A DNA stretch of 64,000 nucleotides from Idiomarina sp. MD25a (GCF_001870515.1 NZ_MDGT01000002.1:540768-604767); one strand, 5' to 3'. Positions 9,485 to 19,519 are shown, counted from the stretch's first letter. Program-made: numbers and translations. The notes: generated by a model from the sequence alone, not told the origin.

Positions 9485-9643
9485 GTGTTGAGTATAATGT
9501 GGGTCACTTGACTCCTTCCTCCTTAACTACTTGATTTAGTGAACGTTTAAAAATTTTAAAAAATGATTAGATCTTTCCAAAATCTGTTCTAGACTAAACT
9601 ATAACGACTACTTTTTAGTCAGTTGCTATTTTGATTAGCGCAC

Positions 9644-9704
9644 GGCTCATCCCATGAGCCATTCCCCTATACCCGGAGCGAAAGGTTTGCTCCGGGTTTT
9701 TTTT
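9644..9704 (+). terminator. Double hairpin terminator, possibly the 3' end of a small RNA
   Basis: The 292-base gap between tatD and prpD has no protein gene. It holds GGCTCAT/ATGAGCC (9644-9650, 9654-9660) and then ACCCGGAGC/GCTCCGGGT (9671-9679, 9689-9697) followed by seven T (9698-9704). The second hairpin is a strong intrinsic terminator. It lies about 190 bases after tatD, so it could end that transcript or a separate small RNA starting in the AT-rich region near 9540-9610. Confidence 0.85.
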
Positions 9705-9776
9705 AGCCGACTTTAGGCGATCGAATCACTTTACGTACTCGTATGACAAGATACAACAATAGCAAGGAGGTTCTTC

Positions 9777-11264
9777 GTGTCTGATCAATTTGATAGTAAC
9801 GAACGTCCCGATTTTGATAAAGAAATCAAGGAAATAGCGAGTTACGTTTCACAACCACTGACAGCGAGTAAAGAGGCTAAGGACACAGCATACGCGTGTT
9901 TACTTGATTCCCTCGGGTGTGGCTTATTGGCATTGCGCTATCCAGAATGCACGAAGCATCTGGGCCCACGTTTAGGTCTCGATGCGAGTGCAGGACAGGT
10001 GCGTGTTCCCGGCACCCATTTTAAGCTCGATCCAGAGAAAGCAGCTTGGGATATTGGCTGTATCATACGATGGCTTGATTATAACGACACATGGCTTGCC
10101 GCTGAGTGGGGACATCCCTCGGACAATCTTGGCGCGATTCTCGCAGTGGCGGATTTCGTGAGCCAGCAAAATAGAGCTGCTGGCAAAGCCCCTGTGGGGT
10201 TAGACATCGTGCTTGAAGCGATGATTAAAGCGCACGAAATACAAGGCAACTTGGCCATTAAAAATAGTTTTAACCGCGTTGGCTTGGATCACGTTCTATT
10301 GGTCAAGGTCGCGAGCACGGCTGTAGCTACATGGCTCATGGGTGGCAGTCAGCAGCAAATAGAAGTCGCTTTGTCACACGCATGGGTCGATGGGCAAGCA
10401 CTGCGAACTTATCGCCACGCCCCGAATGCAGGATCACGGAAATCGTGGGCGGCAGGTGATGCCTGCGGACGGGCTATTAGATTGGCTGATATTGCATTAA
10501 GGGGTGAAATGGGGATTCCAGGTGCGCTGTCAGCGCCGCAATGGGGATTCTACGATGTGCTGTTTAGCAAAACCAATCGTGACCAACAAGTAAAACCGGA
10601 AAATGAGCGTCGCTTCTTCTTCGAGCGGGAGTACGGCTGTTACGTGATGGAGAATATTCTGTTTAAATTGAGTTTTCCTGCTGAATTCCACGCCCAAACT
10701 GCGTGCGAGGCCGCGATAAAACTACATGGTCAGGTAAAAGGTCGCTTAGACGCAATTGAGCGCATCGAAATCACGACTCATGAGTCTGCCATTCGAATTA
10801 TTTCAAAACGGGGCGCGCTGAATAACCCCGCCGACCGTGATCATTGCTTACAATATATGACGGCCGTATGTTTAGCGTATGGTGAACTTAACGCTGATCA
10901 CTACGAAGATAGCTTCCATGAGCAGCATCCAGAAATCGACCAATTGCGTGAGTTGATGGAAGTCTCAGAAAAGGAGTCTTTCAGTGCTGATTATCTCGAT
11001 CCAAATAAACGTTCGATAGCCAATGCGGTGCAAGTCTTTTTTAAAGACGGCTCGAAAACAGAACAGGTGGTTGTCGAGTACCCTATTGGACATCGTAAAC
11101 GCAGAGAAGAGGGTATGAAAGTGCTAAAATCTAAATTTTTAGCCAATCTCAAGACTTGTTTCCCGGCTAAACGGGCAAATCGTATCATGGCCCAGTGTGA
11201 TGATGCATCAGCGACCATAGATCTCGCCGCTGATGAGTTTATTCAGTTATTTGCCATGTCTTAA
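9777..11264 (+). CDS. prpD: 2-methylcitrate dehydratase
   Basis: 495 residues, MmgE/PrpD family. Long stretches match PrpD, such as IRWLDYNDTWLAAEWGHPSD, SFNRVGLDHVLLVKVASTAV and RTYRHAPNAGSRKSWAAGDA. It dehydrates 2-methylcitrate in propionate breakdown. The GTG start is supported by a perfect AGGAGG (9765-9770) six bases upstream. No prpB, prpC, acnD or prpR is adjacent, so the pathway partners must lie elsewhere. The gene stands alone between a terminator and a large inverted repeat. Confidence 0.95.
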   Translation: MSDQFDSNERPDFDKEIKEIASYVSQPLTASKEAKDTAYACLLDSLGCGLLALRYPECTKHLGPRLGLDASAGQVRVPGTHFKLDPEKAAWDIGCIIRWLDYNDTWLAAEWGHPSDNLGAILAVADFVSQQNRAAGKAPVGLDIVLEAMIKAHEIQGNLAIKNSFNRVGLDHVLLVKVASTAVATWLMGGSQQQIEVALSHAWVDGQALRTYRHAPNAGSRKSWAAGDACGRAIRLADIALRGEMGIPGALSAPQWGFYDVLFSKTNRDQQVKPENERRFFFEREYGCYVMENILFKLSFPAEFHAQTACEAAIKLHGQVKGRLDAIERIEITTHESAIRIISKRGALNNPADRDHCLQYMTAVCLAYGELNADHYEDSFHEQHPEIDQLRELMEVSEKESFSADYLDPNKRSIANAVQVFFKDGSKTEQVVVEYPIGHRKRREEGMKVLKSKFLANLKTCFPAKRANRIMAQCDDASATIDLAADEFIQLFAMS

Positions 11265-11270
11265 GCTAAC

Positions 11271-11303
11271 GTTATCTGGCAAGGTCTAACCTTGCCAGAT
11301 AAC
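11271..11303 (+). terminator. Perfect 15-base inverted repeat between convergent genes
   Basis: Two 15-base arms (11271-11285 and 11289-11303) are exact reverse complements with a three-base loop. No long T-run follows, but the hairpin is strong and lies 6 bases after prpD. The loop is the stop codon of the minus-strand transporter, so one arm lies inside that gene. It probably ends transcription from both sides. Confidence 0.7.
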
Positions 11304-12629
11304 TAATCCGATTAAGATCGGGCAGATAAACTTCACGTACCACGGCCAAATCTTCCAAAATAACGATTTCTCGATATTTTCAGCACCTTGCTGTAACGCT
11401 TTTAGCAATACATGTTGGCGAAGAACCCAGGTTAACATCACACCAAAGATAAGCGCCATGATGGGTTGCATGTACACCGTACTGAACGTAATGACAGCGC
11501 CAAACAGCGATTCGAAGTTGACGACAATCACGCCGGAAATGAAAGTAACAACTGTGGCAACGACCCATATGCCTGCATGTCGCTCTAAATTTAACTCTTC
11601 ACGTAGCGCGTTGACAGGGGCCTCTAACATCGAAATTGAAGAAGTAATAGCGGCTATAAGCATGAGCATAAAGAAAGCAAATGCAACGAATAGACCTGCC
11701 AAACCAAGGCTATCGAACATGGCCGGTAGTACCGTGAACACCAGTGTGTCGGCCGACTTTAAAGTGCCATCGGCTGCATAGATTTCGACCCCATTATTTT
11801 GTGCCACAAACATGGCTGGCAAAATAAGCAGGCCCGCCAAGAAAGCGACACTGGTGTCAATTAATGTAACCCAGCCGGCGGTTTTAGGAATGTTCTCTTG
11901 ATTCGAGAGATAAGCACCGTAGGTCATCATCACGCAAACGCCTAACGAAAGCGAGAAGAATGCTTGTCCCATGGCGCTAATAATCAGTTCGGGCTTAAAG
12001 ATCTCATTAAAATCAGGGCGTAAGTACATGACTAAGCCTTCTGAGGCACCCGGTTGGCTGAGTATATAGATAGCCATACCAATCAGTAAGATAAACAACA
12101 TGGGCATGAGTCGCCGCGACCAACGTTCAATACCTTGATTGACGCCCCCCCGAACCACATACACTGTAAGCAACATAAACACCAACATCGCGACGAGGTT
12201 TCGTTCAACACTAAAGTTGGTTAGCCATGTGGCAGTCGTGTCCAAGCTGATTAATGTCATTAGCGGGGCGAGCATATAGGAAAGTAACCACCCTGACACG
12301 ATTGCGTAGAAGCTTAAAATAAGCGCGAGAACAACTAAACCGGCAATACCTGAAAATGCGCCAAACATACGCACGAGCTTACGTTCTGACATAGAGCGGA
12401 GCGCGTCAATGGGGTTTGTTCGCTTGAGTCGCCCAATGGTAATTTCAGCGACTAACATTGGATACGCAAGTAACAGAATCATGACGAGATAAACAAGGAG
12501 GAATGCACCACCGCCGTTGCTAGCAGCTTGCGTCGGAAACCCCCAAATATTACCAACGCCGACAGCGGAACCTGCGGCGGCAAGTATAAAGCCTAAACGT
12601 GAGGCAAAAGCTGGTTTTTGAGTTGCCAT
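11286..12629 (-). CDS. Sodium-dependent transporter, NSS/SNF family
   Basis: 447 residues with about 11-12 membrane segments. It opens with FASRLGFILAAAGSAVGVGN and IWGFPTQAA, the sodium-binding TM1 of neurotransmitter:sodium symporters, and continues with the TM3 and TM6 pattern (AFFSLSLGVCVMMTYGAY). Bacterial members import amino acids or related solutes with sodium. The stop codon lies in the loop of a strong hairpin. The next gene in the same direction upstream is ansA, which starts the likely two-gene unit. Confidence 0.92.
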   Translation of the reverse strand: MATQKPAFASRLGFILAAAGSAVGVGNIWGFPTQAASNGGGAFLLVYLVMILLLAYPMLVAEITIGRLKRTNPIDALRSMSERKLVRMFGAFSGIAGLVVLALILSFYAIVSGWLLSYMLAPLMTLISLDTTATWLTNFSVERNLVAMLVFMLLTVYVVRGGVNQGIERWSRRLMPMLFILLIGMAIYILSQPGASEGLVMYLRPDFNEIFKPELIISAMGQAFFSLSLGVCVMMTYGAYLSNQENIPKTAGWVTLIDTSVAFLAGLLILPAMFVAQNNGVEIYAADGTLKSADTLVFTVLPAMFDSLGLAGLFVAFAFFMLMLIAAITSSISMLEAPVNALREELNLERHAGIWVVATVVTFISGVIVVNFESLFGAVITFSTVYMQPIMALIFGVMLTWVLRQHVLLKALQQGAENIEKSLFWKIWPWYVKFICPILIGLVIWQG

Positions 12630-12654
12630 AATGAGTTCTTTTTATTGTTGTTGA

Positions 12655-13665
12655 TTATTGAGTCAATTCGCCACGCAAGTCCGTTGTAATGTGTTCAATG
12701 ATGGCTTGGCGAGAGAGGTTTTGCGATAGCAGATAATGCAGCTTAGTGAGCGCCGCTTCAATTGTCATATCACTACCCGAGACAATGCCGAGTTGCGCGA
12801 GCGCGTTGCCTGTCGCGTACCCATCCATATTGACTCGACCTTTAAAGCATTGCGTACAATTGACGATGATAATGCCTTGTTCAATGCCGCGTTTAAAGCT
12901 ATCGAGCAGTTTTTTATCTTGTGGGGCGTTACCGACACCGTAGCTCTGAATGATGAGTGCCTTTACGGGTTGCTGCATCATATTATCAATTAACTTGTGT
13001 GAAATACCCGGATACAGCATCACTACGCCAATGGGTTGTGGCGTCATCTCAGCTACTGACATAGGCACGGAAGGTGGTGTGCTGAGCTCGCCTGCATTGA
13101 GTTTGATTTGGATACCCGCCTCAAGTAATGAAGGGTAGTTAGGTGATGAGAAAGCATTAAAGCCATTGGCATCGGCTTTAGTAGCGCGGTTACCCCTAAA
13201 TAGCGTGTTATTAAAAAACAGGCTTACCTCATTAATTGGATAATTCGCTGCAATATAAAGCGCATTAAGCAAGTTAATTTGACCATCTGAGCGTAGAGCG
13301 GATAGCGGTATTTGCGAGCCGGTAACAATGACGGGTTTGCCTAAATCTTGCAACATAAACGACAGTGCTGATGCGGTGTAAGCCATCGTATCTGTGCCAT
13401 GCAAGATAACAAAACCATCATAGCGATCGTAGTTTTGTTCGATATCGCGCGCGATACGAACCCAGTCGGTGGGGGTCATGTCTGATGAGTCCATCAGCGG
13501 CGCGTACTCATGAATGTCGAAGTGCGGCATTTCTTCCCGAAAAAACTCGGGTAAGTTCTCGACACATTGGCTCAGGTGTCCCGCTGCCGGGACGTAGCCC
13601 TGAGCCGATTTCTTCATACCGATGGTACCGCCTGTGTAGGCGACGTAAATATTCTTACGTTCCAA
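12655..13665 (-). CDS. ansA: L-asparaginase I, cytoplasmic
   Basis: 336 residues. The catalytic motifs are YTGGTIGM near the N-terminus and HGTDTMAYTASALSFML around residues 90-107. There is no signal peptide, which separates it from periplasmic AnsB. It hydrolyses asparagine to aspartate and ammonia. It lies 38 bases downstream of sppA and 25 bases upstream of the transporter. The sppA-ansA order is the same as in E. coli. Confidence 0.95.
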   Translation of the reverse strand: MERKNIYVAYTGGTIGMKKSAQGYVPAAGHLSQCVENLPEFFREEMPHFDIHEYAPLMDSSDMTPTDWVRIARDIEQNYDRYDGFVILHGTDTMAYTASALSFMLQDLGKPVIVTGSQIPLSALRSDGQINLLNALYIAANYPINEVSLFFNNTLFRGNRATKADANGFNAFSSPNYPSLLEAGIQIKLNAGELSTPPSVPMSVAEMTPQPIGVVMLYPGISHKLIDNMMQQPVKALIIQSYGVGNAPQDKKLLDSFKRGIEQGIIIVNCTQCFKGRVNMDGYATGNALAQLGIVSGSDMTIEAALTKLHYLLSQNLSRQAIIEHITTDLRGELTQ

Positions 13666-13703
13666 ACTCTACTCCAAAGGGTGACTGTGTGTTATCACAC
13701 AGT

Positions 13704-15554
13704 TTACCGCGGTTGGACGCAGAGTGCACAGTAGGTATAGATATTTTTTGGGTCGTTAAAGTTTTGCAGTGCTTCTGACTCGCTTATCACGTGACGTACG
13801 TTACGCACTAACCAGTTTTGTTCACTTGAAGCAAACGGCCATGACAGGTTCGACTGCCCCATAAACTCAGCGAAGAACTGCTGCTGTGGGCTTAAGTCCT
13901 GTGTCACGGTATTGACCGCGTAATCGGTCAATTCAGCGCGTTTAGCGGCCGCTTGGATTGCATCATCAAAATCACCCAGGTTATCAACCAAACCACGCTC
14001 CAACGCTTGGCGACCTGTCCAAATACGTCCTTGTGCGACGTTATCGACCGCTTCAGGGGTCATATTACGGGCTTCAGCGACCATGGTAATAAAGAACTGG
14101 TAAAAGTTCTCGGTCGAGCGTTGTAGAATGCGTGCTTGGCTGTCGCTAATACCCTCAAGGGTATTAAGTGACTCAATTTCTGTGGTACTGACACTGTCAC
14201 TATGTACGCCAATTGCGGCCGCGCTGTCTTCAAGCGTCATGACTAAGCCAAATACTCCGATTGAACCGGTAATGGTTGTTGGCGCTGCCCAAATTTCGTC
14301 AGCTTCAGCGGCAATCCAGTAGCCACCCGAAGCAGCGACACTGCTCATTGAGGCAATAACTGGGATTCCTTTTTCTTTCAGCTGTAAGACTTCTTGACGA
14401 ATAATTTCGGAAGCGAAGCCGCTACCACCGGGCGAGTCGATGCGCAAAACCACTGCTTTGGTGCGTTCATCCTCACCCGCTTTACGCAATAGGGCCGCTG
14501 TGCTATCACCGCCAATCATACCTGCGCGCTGTGTGCCATTGACAATTTGACCACGGGCTACCACAACCGCAATTTGATCTTTCTTGGATTCAGCAAGTGG
14601 ATTGAGATCTTCGTCAGGTTCAGTAATGTAGGCTGAAAAACCAATGTTACGGAAGGTTTTTGTATCTTCATCGTAACCTGACAGGTTAATCAACTCATTG
14701 CGAATTTCGGTACGTGTTTTAAGCGCGTCGACTAGATTGGTATCTAACGCCATTTGCGCCATATCACCATTCGCTGATTCAAACGCCGCCATGTAGTCGT
14801 CGAGTTGACCGCTGGTGATGGTGTCTGAAAGTTGACGTTGTGCAGTGACATCTGCTTTAAAGTTGTCCCACATCGCATCATACAAATATTCGTTCGCTTC
14901 ACGCGCTTCGTCAGACATTGAATTACGTATGAACGGCTCAACCGCGGCTTTATAGGTACCGACTTTAAACACGTGCGGTTTTACTTTGAGCTTATCGAGT
15001 AGCTCTTTGAAGTAAACTTGTGAATAATCAAACCCATCAAAAGCAACTGAGCCGAGTGGATTCAAATAGACTTTATCAGCATATGAGGCCAAGTAATATT
15101 GATACTGCTCGAAGTAGTCACCTGCTGCGATAATCGGCTTATTACTGGTTTTAAAATCACTCAACGCCTCACCCACGGCTTGCAGCTTGTTGACACCACT
15201 CGGGTACATTGAGGATAGGTCAAGGTAAAGCGCGCCGATACGATCGTCCGTTTTTGCTTTTTCAATGGCATCAACGACGTCCGATAATAGGACTTCAGGG
15301 ATCTCATCATCGGCGCCGAACGCACGATTGAAAAACTGGTCAACCGGATCGCGGTAAGTTTTTTCTTCTACCAATATACCATGGGGATTCAATACAAGTA
15401 CGCTATTATCCGGTACTTCAACGGGATCTTCCTCGCTCACAATAACGGAAATAAAACCGATCAGTAGGGCGAAAAAAATAACATTGAGGATAACGATACG
15501 TAACCCATTGATGATTCGCCAAATATATTTAAATATAGAGCCAATAAAACGCAT
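13704..15554 (-). CDS. sppA: Signal peptide peptidase SppA, 67 kDa type
   Basis: 616 residues, the long two-domain form. One N-terminal membrane segment (about residues 19-39) is followed by two ClpP-like domains. The catalytic Lys202 is in VGTYKAAVEPF and the nucleophile Ser409 in AASGGYW, close to E. coli Lys209/Ser409. RIDSPGGSGFASEI is a further family motif. The enzyme degrades leftover signal peptides in the inner membrane. ydjA is divergent and 109 bases away. Confidence 0.97.
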   Translation of the reverse strand: MRFIGSIFKYIWRIINGLRIVILNVIFFALLIGFISVIVSEEDPVEVPDNSVLVLNPHGILVEEKTYRDPVDQFFNRAFGADDEIPEVLLSDVVDAIEKAKTDDRIGALYLDLSSMYPSGVNKLQAVGEALSDFKTSNKPIIAAGDYFEQYQYYLASYADKVYLNPLGSVAFDGFDYSQVYFKELLDKLKVKPHVFKVGTYKAAVEPFIRNSMSDEAREANEYLYDAMWDNFKADVTAQRQLSDTITSGQLDDYMAAFESANGDMAQMALDTNLVDALKTRTEIRNELINLSGYDEDTKTFRNIGFSAYITEPDEDLNPLAESKKDQIAVVVARGQIVNGTQRAGMIGGDSTAALLRKAGEDERTKAVVLRIDSPGGSGFASEIIRQEVLQLKEKGIPVIASMSSVAASGGYWIAAEADEIWAAPTTITGSIGVFGLVMTLEDSAAAIGVHSDSVSTTEIESLNTLEGISDSQARILQRSTENFYQFFITMVAEARNMTPEAVDNVAQGRIWTGRQALERGLVDNLGDFDDAIQAAAKRAELTDYAVNTVTQDLSPQQQFFAEFMGQSNLSWPFASSEQNWLVRNVRHVISESEALQNFNDPKNIYTYCALCVQPR

Positions 15555-15663
15555 AGGGCCTTCCTAACTTAAGATATAATTCGATAGCTTATACAATCCG
15601 TATGTGCTTAACCAGAGTAAGAATGTAACGAAGCATGACAAAAGCAGACAAAATAGAGGTAAT

Positions 15664-16227
15664 ATGGACGCGCTAGAACTGCTACAGACACGCTCATCAA
15701 TGCCGCGCTTAATGGAGCCAGCACCAACCACCGAACAGCTTGAAATCATTAAGAAAGCTGCGGTTCGGGTTCCCGATCATGTGAACCTCAGCCCTTATGC
15801 ATTTTATCAGTTTATGGGCAGTGATCGACAAATACTGGCAGACATCTATCAACAGGCTGCGAGGCTTAACGATTTCTCCGAAGAACGAGTTGAACAAGCG
15901 GGTCAAATCCCATTTCGTGCACCACTTATCATTACTGCCTGTTTGCGTTATCAAAAGCACGATAAAGTGCCTCGCGAAGAACAGTTTGCTACCACAGCCT
16001 GTGCGCTGATGGCGATGCAACAGGCGGCTTTTGCACAAGGACTTGGGGCTATTTGGCGTACGGGTTGGCCGGCTCAAAGCGACTATGTGCGCGAGCAATT
16101 TAAATGCAGCGAAGATGACGAAATTGTGGGTTTTCTCTATATTGGAACGCCGGCAGTCCCCACACCTATAAAACCTGAGAAGGACTATTCGCCTTACTTT
16201 TTAAGCGCGAGCCAAGTGGGCGAGTAA
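15664..16227 (+). CDS. ydjA: Nitroreductase family protein YdjA
   Basis: 187 residues from ATG 15664, preceded by AGAGGTA; a longer frame to 15604 would add an atypical basic tail. It starts MDALELLQTRSSMPRL and contains PAPTTEQLE, RAPLIITACLRY, GLGAIWRTGWPAQS and VGFLYIGTP, all matching the YdjA branch. It is an FMN enzyme of about the family length whose natural substrate is unknown. It is divergent from sppA, as in E. coli. Confidence 0.93.
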   Translation: MDALELLQTRSSMPRLMEPAPTTEQLEIIKKAAVRVPDHVNLSPYAFYQFMGSDRQILADIYQQAARLNDFSEERVEQAGQIPFRAPLIITACLRYQKHDKVPREEQFATTACALMAMQQAAFAQGLGAIWRTGWPAQSDYVREQFKCSEDDEIVGFLYIGTPAVPTPIKPEKDYSPYFLSASQVGE

Positions 16228-16251
16228 CGCAATCCAGTGTCAATAATAAAA

Positions 16252-16271
16252 AAGCCAGCATTTGCTGGCTT
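16252..16271 (+). terminator. Bidirectional terminator between ydjA and asnS
   Basis: AAGCCAGCA (16252-16260) and TGCTGGCTT (16263-16271) pair perfectly around a two-base gap. A-rich sequence precedes and T-rich sequence follows, so it can serve both ydjA and the convergent asnS. Confidence 0.8.
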
Positions 16272-16302
16272 CTTTATATTCATATTGGATAAACGGGCGA
16301 GC

Positions 16303-17703
16303 TTAGAACTGTGCCGATTTGGGTGCGCGTGGGAACGGAATTACATCACGAATATTTTGCATACCGGTGACGTAAGACACTAAACGCTCAAAGCCTAAGC
16401 CAAAACCTGCATGTGGTACGGTACCGTAGCGACGCAAGTCGCGATAGAACTCGTACTCTTCAGCCGGCAGGTCCATCTCTGCAATACGCTGGTCAAGCAC
16501 ATCAAGGCGTTCTTCACGCGCGCTACCACCAATGATTTCGCCAATGCCTGGCGCTAATACGTCCATTGCTGCGACGGTTTTGCCATCTTCGTTCTGACGC
16601 ATATAAAAAGCTTTAATATCACGAGGGTAGTTCTTCAGAATTACAGGCGCACCGACGTGCTCTTCGGCTAAGTAGCGCTCATGTTCAGATTGTAAGTCGA
16701 CTCCCCATTCGACTGGGTACTCGAATTTCTTACCACAGTTTTTCAAGATCTCAATGGCATCCGTGTAGTCCATGTGAACAAAGTCACTATCGACCATACG
16801 AGTGAGGCGCTCGACCACATCTTTATTAATGCGCTGCTCAAAAAACGCCATATCGTCAGGGCGTTCTTCAAGTACTGCCTTGAAGACGTACTTCAACATG
16901 TCTTCTGCAAGGTGCGCGACATCATCGAGGTCAGCAAACGCAACTTCCGGCTCAACCATCCAAAATTCTGACAAGTGGCGACTCGTGTTTGAGTTTTCCG
17001 CTCGGAATGTCGGACCAAAGGTATACACTTTGCTCAATGAGCATGCATAGGATTCAACGTTGAGCTGCCCCGAGACCGTTAAAAACGCCTCTTTACCGAA
17101 GAAGTCTTGTGAGAAATCAACATTACCTTGCTCGGTTTTAGGGACATTCATCAAATCAAGCGTCGAAACACGGAACATTTCACCGGCGCCTTCACAGTCC
17201 GACGTAGTAATAATCGGTGTGCTGACCCACAGATAACCGTGTTCGTGGAAAAAACGGTGGATGGCTTGCGACAATGTATTGCGTACACGCATTACAGCAC
17301 CGGTTACGTTGGTGCGCGGGCGTAAATGTGCGTATTCGCGCAAATACTCCATGCTGTGGCGCTTAGGTGCCATCGGATAGGTATCGGGATCTTCAACCCA
17401 GCCATATACCTTTACGCCAGTCGCTTGCAACTCAAACGATTGACCTTTGCCTTGTGACTCAACGACCACACCGGTTACAGCGACTGAACATCCAGTCGTT
17501 AATTTGAGCACTTCGGACTCATAGTTAGGTAATTCAGCAGGCACAACAGCCTGGATGGCATCAAAGCATGAGCCATCATGTACGTTAATAAATGAAATAC
17601 CCGCTTTTGAATCACGCCGTGTCCGTACCCATCCACGGACCGTAACTGTTTCATCAACGGCGACTTTTCCTGCTAACACATCCACGACAGAAGCATACGA
17701 CAT
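16303..17703 (-). CDS. asnS: Asparagine--tRNA ligase
   Basis: 466 residues, the standard length. It has an N-terminal OB fold ([19 protein letters not shown]) and class II catalytic motifs: motif 2 [21 protein letters not shown] and motif 3 [15 protein letters not shown]. It charges tRNA(Asn). The gene stands alone, ended by the bidirectional terminator at 16252-16271. Confidence 0.98.
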   Translation of the reverse strand: MSYASVVDVLAGKVAVDETVTVRGWVRTRRDSKAGISFINVHDGSCFDAIQAVVPAELPNYESEVLKLTTGCSVAVTGVVVESQGKGQSFELQATGVKVYGWVEDPDTYPMAPKRHSMEYLREYAHLRPRTNVTGAVMRVRNTLSQAIHRFFHEHGYLWVSTPIITTSDCEGAGEMFRVSTLDLMNVPKTEQGNVDFSQDFFGKEAFLTVSGQLNVESYACSLSKVYTFGPTFRAENSNTSRHLSEFWMVEPEVAFADLDDVAHLAEDMLKYVFKAVLEERPDDMAFFEQRINKDVVERLTRMVDSDFVHMDYTDAIEILKNCGKKFEYPVEWGVDLQSEHERYLAEEHVGAPVILKNYPRDIKAFYMRQNEDGKTVAAMDVLAPGIGEIIGGSAREERLDVLDQRIAEMDLPAEEYEFYRDLRRYGTVPHAGFGLGFERLVSYVTGMQNIRDVIPFPRAPKSAQF

Positions 17704-17802
17704 GGGTTAGAAATCTCCGAAATGCAAATTTAACTAAATAAAGGTTGCTATGTTACCTGTCTTTGGCACAGACTCAAGTAGGATCCTATTAAAACTGACG
17801 AT

Positions 17803-18165
17803 ATGCGTAGCAATGACAGCAAACGACTGCAAAAATTAAGTGCATGGCGTCGCGTGATGGGGGCGCTTTCGATCCTCGGCTGGTTGATCTTTATTGCGGC
17901 ACTCATCATTTACGATTTCGCCAAACCCGAAACGGGCACGATGTTTAGTGAGTGGACCGGTATCGATCTGCGTACAACGTGGGTGAGCAGTTTAGTGGGG
18001 TTCTACCTATTCTTAATGGCGCTCGGCTTGGTTGTCAGTGTGACTGCTTGCATACTCAATATTTGGTTGCATCACAAACGACGTACACACATTTGGGTTA
18101 ACACGCTGATACTGGGGTTAGCCAGCATCAGCGGTTTGTTGTTATTCTTTTTTGGCTTCAGCTAG
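17803..18165 (+). CDS. Small inner-membrane protein of unknown function
   Basis: 120 residues with three hydrophobic stretches, about residues 19-39, 62-87 and 97-118, separated by short basic loops such as HHKRRTH. I do not recognise the family. The first ATG (17803) is used; there is no clear ribosome-binding site. Its last bases overlap the convergent bioA by 8 bases. It is divergent from asnS. The periodic hydrophobic pattern and good codon use support it as a real gene. Confidence 0.75.
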   Translation: MRSNDSKRLQKLSAWRRVMGALSILGWLIFIAALIIYDFAKPETGTMFSEWTGIDLRTTWVSSLVGFYLFLMALGLVVSVTACILNIWLHHKRRTHIWVNTLILGLASISGLLLFFFGFS

Positions 18166-19453
18166 TAACTGACTTAAGGTATTGCGCGATAGCGTGAGTC
18201 AGTTTGCTGAGTTGTTGAGTACTAATGTAGTAAGGCGGCATGATGTACATGAGTCGACCAAATGGGCGTATCCACACACCGAGTTCGACAAACAATGCCT
18301 GAGTGCGGGCAACATCGACAGCGTTATTAAGCTCCACAACACCAATAGCCCCGAGAACGCGCACACTATTTACTTCAGGATGCTGGTTTAAAGGAATCAA
18401 CTCTTCACGCAGTTGTTGCTCAATCTGCTTAACCTGTGCTCGCCATTTGCCTTGTTGAATCAAGGCTAACGAAGCACTTGCGACAGCGCAGGCAAGTGGG
18501 TTTCCCATGAAGGTGGGACCATGCATCAAAGCGCCACCCCCTTGACCTTGACCGATCGCCTCAGCGACTTTTGTATGAGTGAGCGTCGCTGCCAATGTCA
18601 TATAACCACCGGTTAGCGCTTTTCCCACGCACATGATGTCGGGCACAATACCCGCATGATCGCAACCAAACAGTTGTCCCGTACGACCAAAACCTGTGGC
18701 TATTTCGTCGGCGATGAGTAGCACATCATACTGATCGCATAAGCGTCTAAGCTGCTTTAAGTATTCTGGGTGATAGAATCGCATGCCGCCGGCACCTTGA
18801 ACCACAGGTTCGACAATCACTGCCGCTATAGCACCATGATATTGCTCCAATTCCTGTTGAATAGCATTCAGACTGCTCGGATCCCATTCCTCACCAAACT
18901 CTACTGCTGGGCGCTCAACAAAACGTTGATTACATAAGGCGTGTCGAAACATATGATGCATGCCATTAACGGGATCACAGACCGACATGGCTGCAAAGGT
19001 GTCGCCATGGTAGCCACCCCGTATGGTTAAAAGCTGGTTTTTTTCCGGCTGTTCGATAGAGAACCAATACTGAAGCGCCATTTTTATCGCGACCTCGACA
19101 CTGACTGAACCAGAATCGGCAATAAACACACGGTCAAGTGGTGCGGGCGCCAGATCAATTAAGCGCTCAACCATTTCTATCGCAGGTTGGTGCGTGAGCC
19201 CACCAAACATCACGTGACTCATCTTATCGGCTTGCGCATGCAATGCGGCATTGAGTTGAGGATGATTATAGCCATGAATCGCGGCCCACCAAGAGGACAT
19301 ACCGTCAACCAAGCGTTCACCTGAGCTCAACGTAATCTCGCACCCGTGCGCCGACGCCACGTGATAGCAAGGTAAGGGATCCGTCATTGAGGTGTAAGGG
19401 TGCCATATGTGTTGCTGATCAAACTGGATAGCTTGCTGTAACGAGTTGCTCAC
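18158..19453 (-). CDS. bioA: Adenosylmethionine-8-amino-7-oxononanoate aminotransferase
   Basis: 431 residues, a class III aminotransferase. It begins with HIWHPYTSMTDP, the BioA signature, and has GMSSWWAAIHGYNHP, IADEIATGFGRTG and the PLP lysine in CVGKALTGGYMT. BioA makes 7,8-diaminopelargonate from KAPA using SAM as amino donor. It is divergent from bioBFCD with 106 bases between, the classic arrangement that allows joint control by BirA. Confidence 0.97.
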   Translation of the reverse strand: MSNSLQQAIQFDQQHIWHPYTSMTDPLPCYHVASAHGCEITLSSGERLVDGMSSWWAAIHGYNHPQLNAALHAQADKMSHVMFGGLTHQPAIEMVERLIDLAPAPLDRVFIADSGSVSVEVAIKMALQYWFSIEQPEKNQLLTIRGGYHGDTFAAMSVCDPVNGMHHMFRHALCNQRFVERPAVEFGEEWDPSSLNAIQQELEQYHGAIAAVIVEPVVQGAGGMRFYHPEYLKQLRRLCDQYDVLLIADEIATGFGRTGQLFGCDHAGIVPDIMCVGKALTGGYMTLAATLTHTKVAEAIGQGQGGGALMHGPTFMGNPLACAVASASLALIQQGKWRAQVKQIEQQLREELIPLNQHPEVNSVRVLGAIGVVELNNAVDVARTQALFVELGVWIRPFGRLMYIMPPYYISTQQLSKLTHAIAQYLKSVTS

Positions 19454-19464
19454 TTTATAACCTC

Positions 19465-19519
19465 TTGTAAAGTTTTGCGTTCGTAAAAAATTGACAGTTT
19501 ATCGATTAGCAGTAATCTA
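19465..19519 (+). promoter_or_regulatory. bioA/bioB control region with candidate promoter and weak BirA-like half sites
   Basis: For bioB, TTGACA (19491-19496) and TAATCT (19513-19518) are 16 bases apart. TTGTAAAGT (19465-19473) matches the TTGTAAACC half of the proteobacterial BirA operator in seven of nine positions; AATTGACAG (19489-19497) matches the other half poorly (five of nine). The location between divergent bio genes supports regulation here, but the operator is not convincing on sequence alone. Confidence 0.35.
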
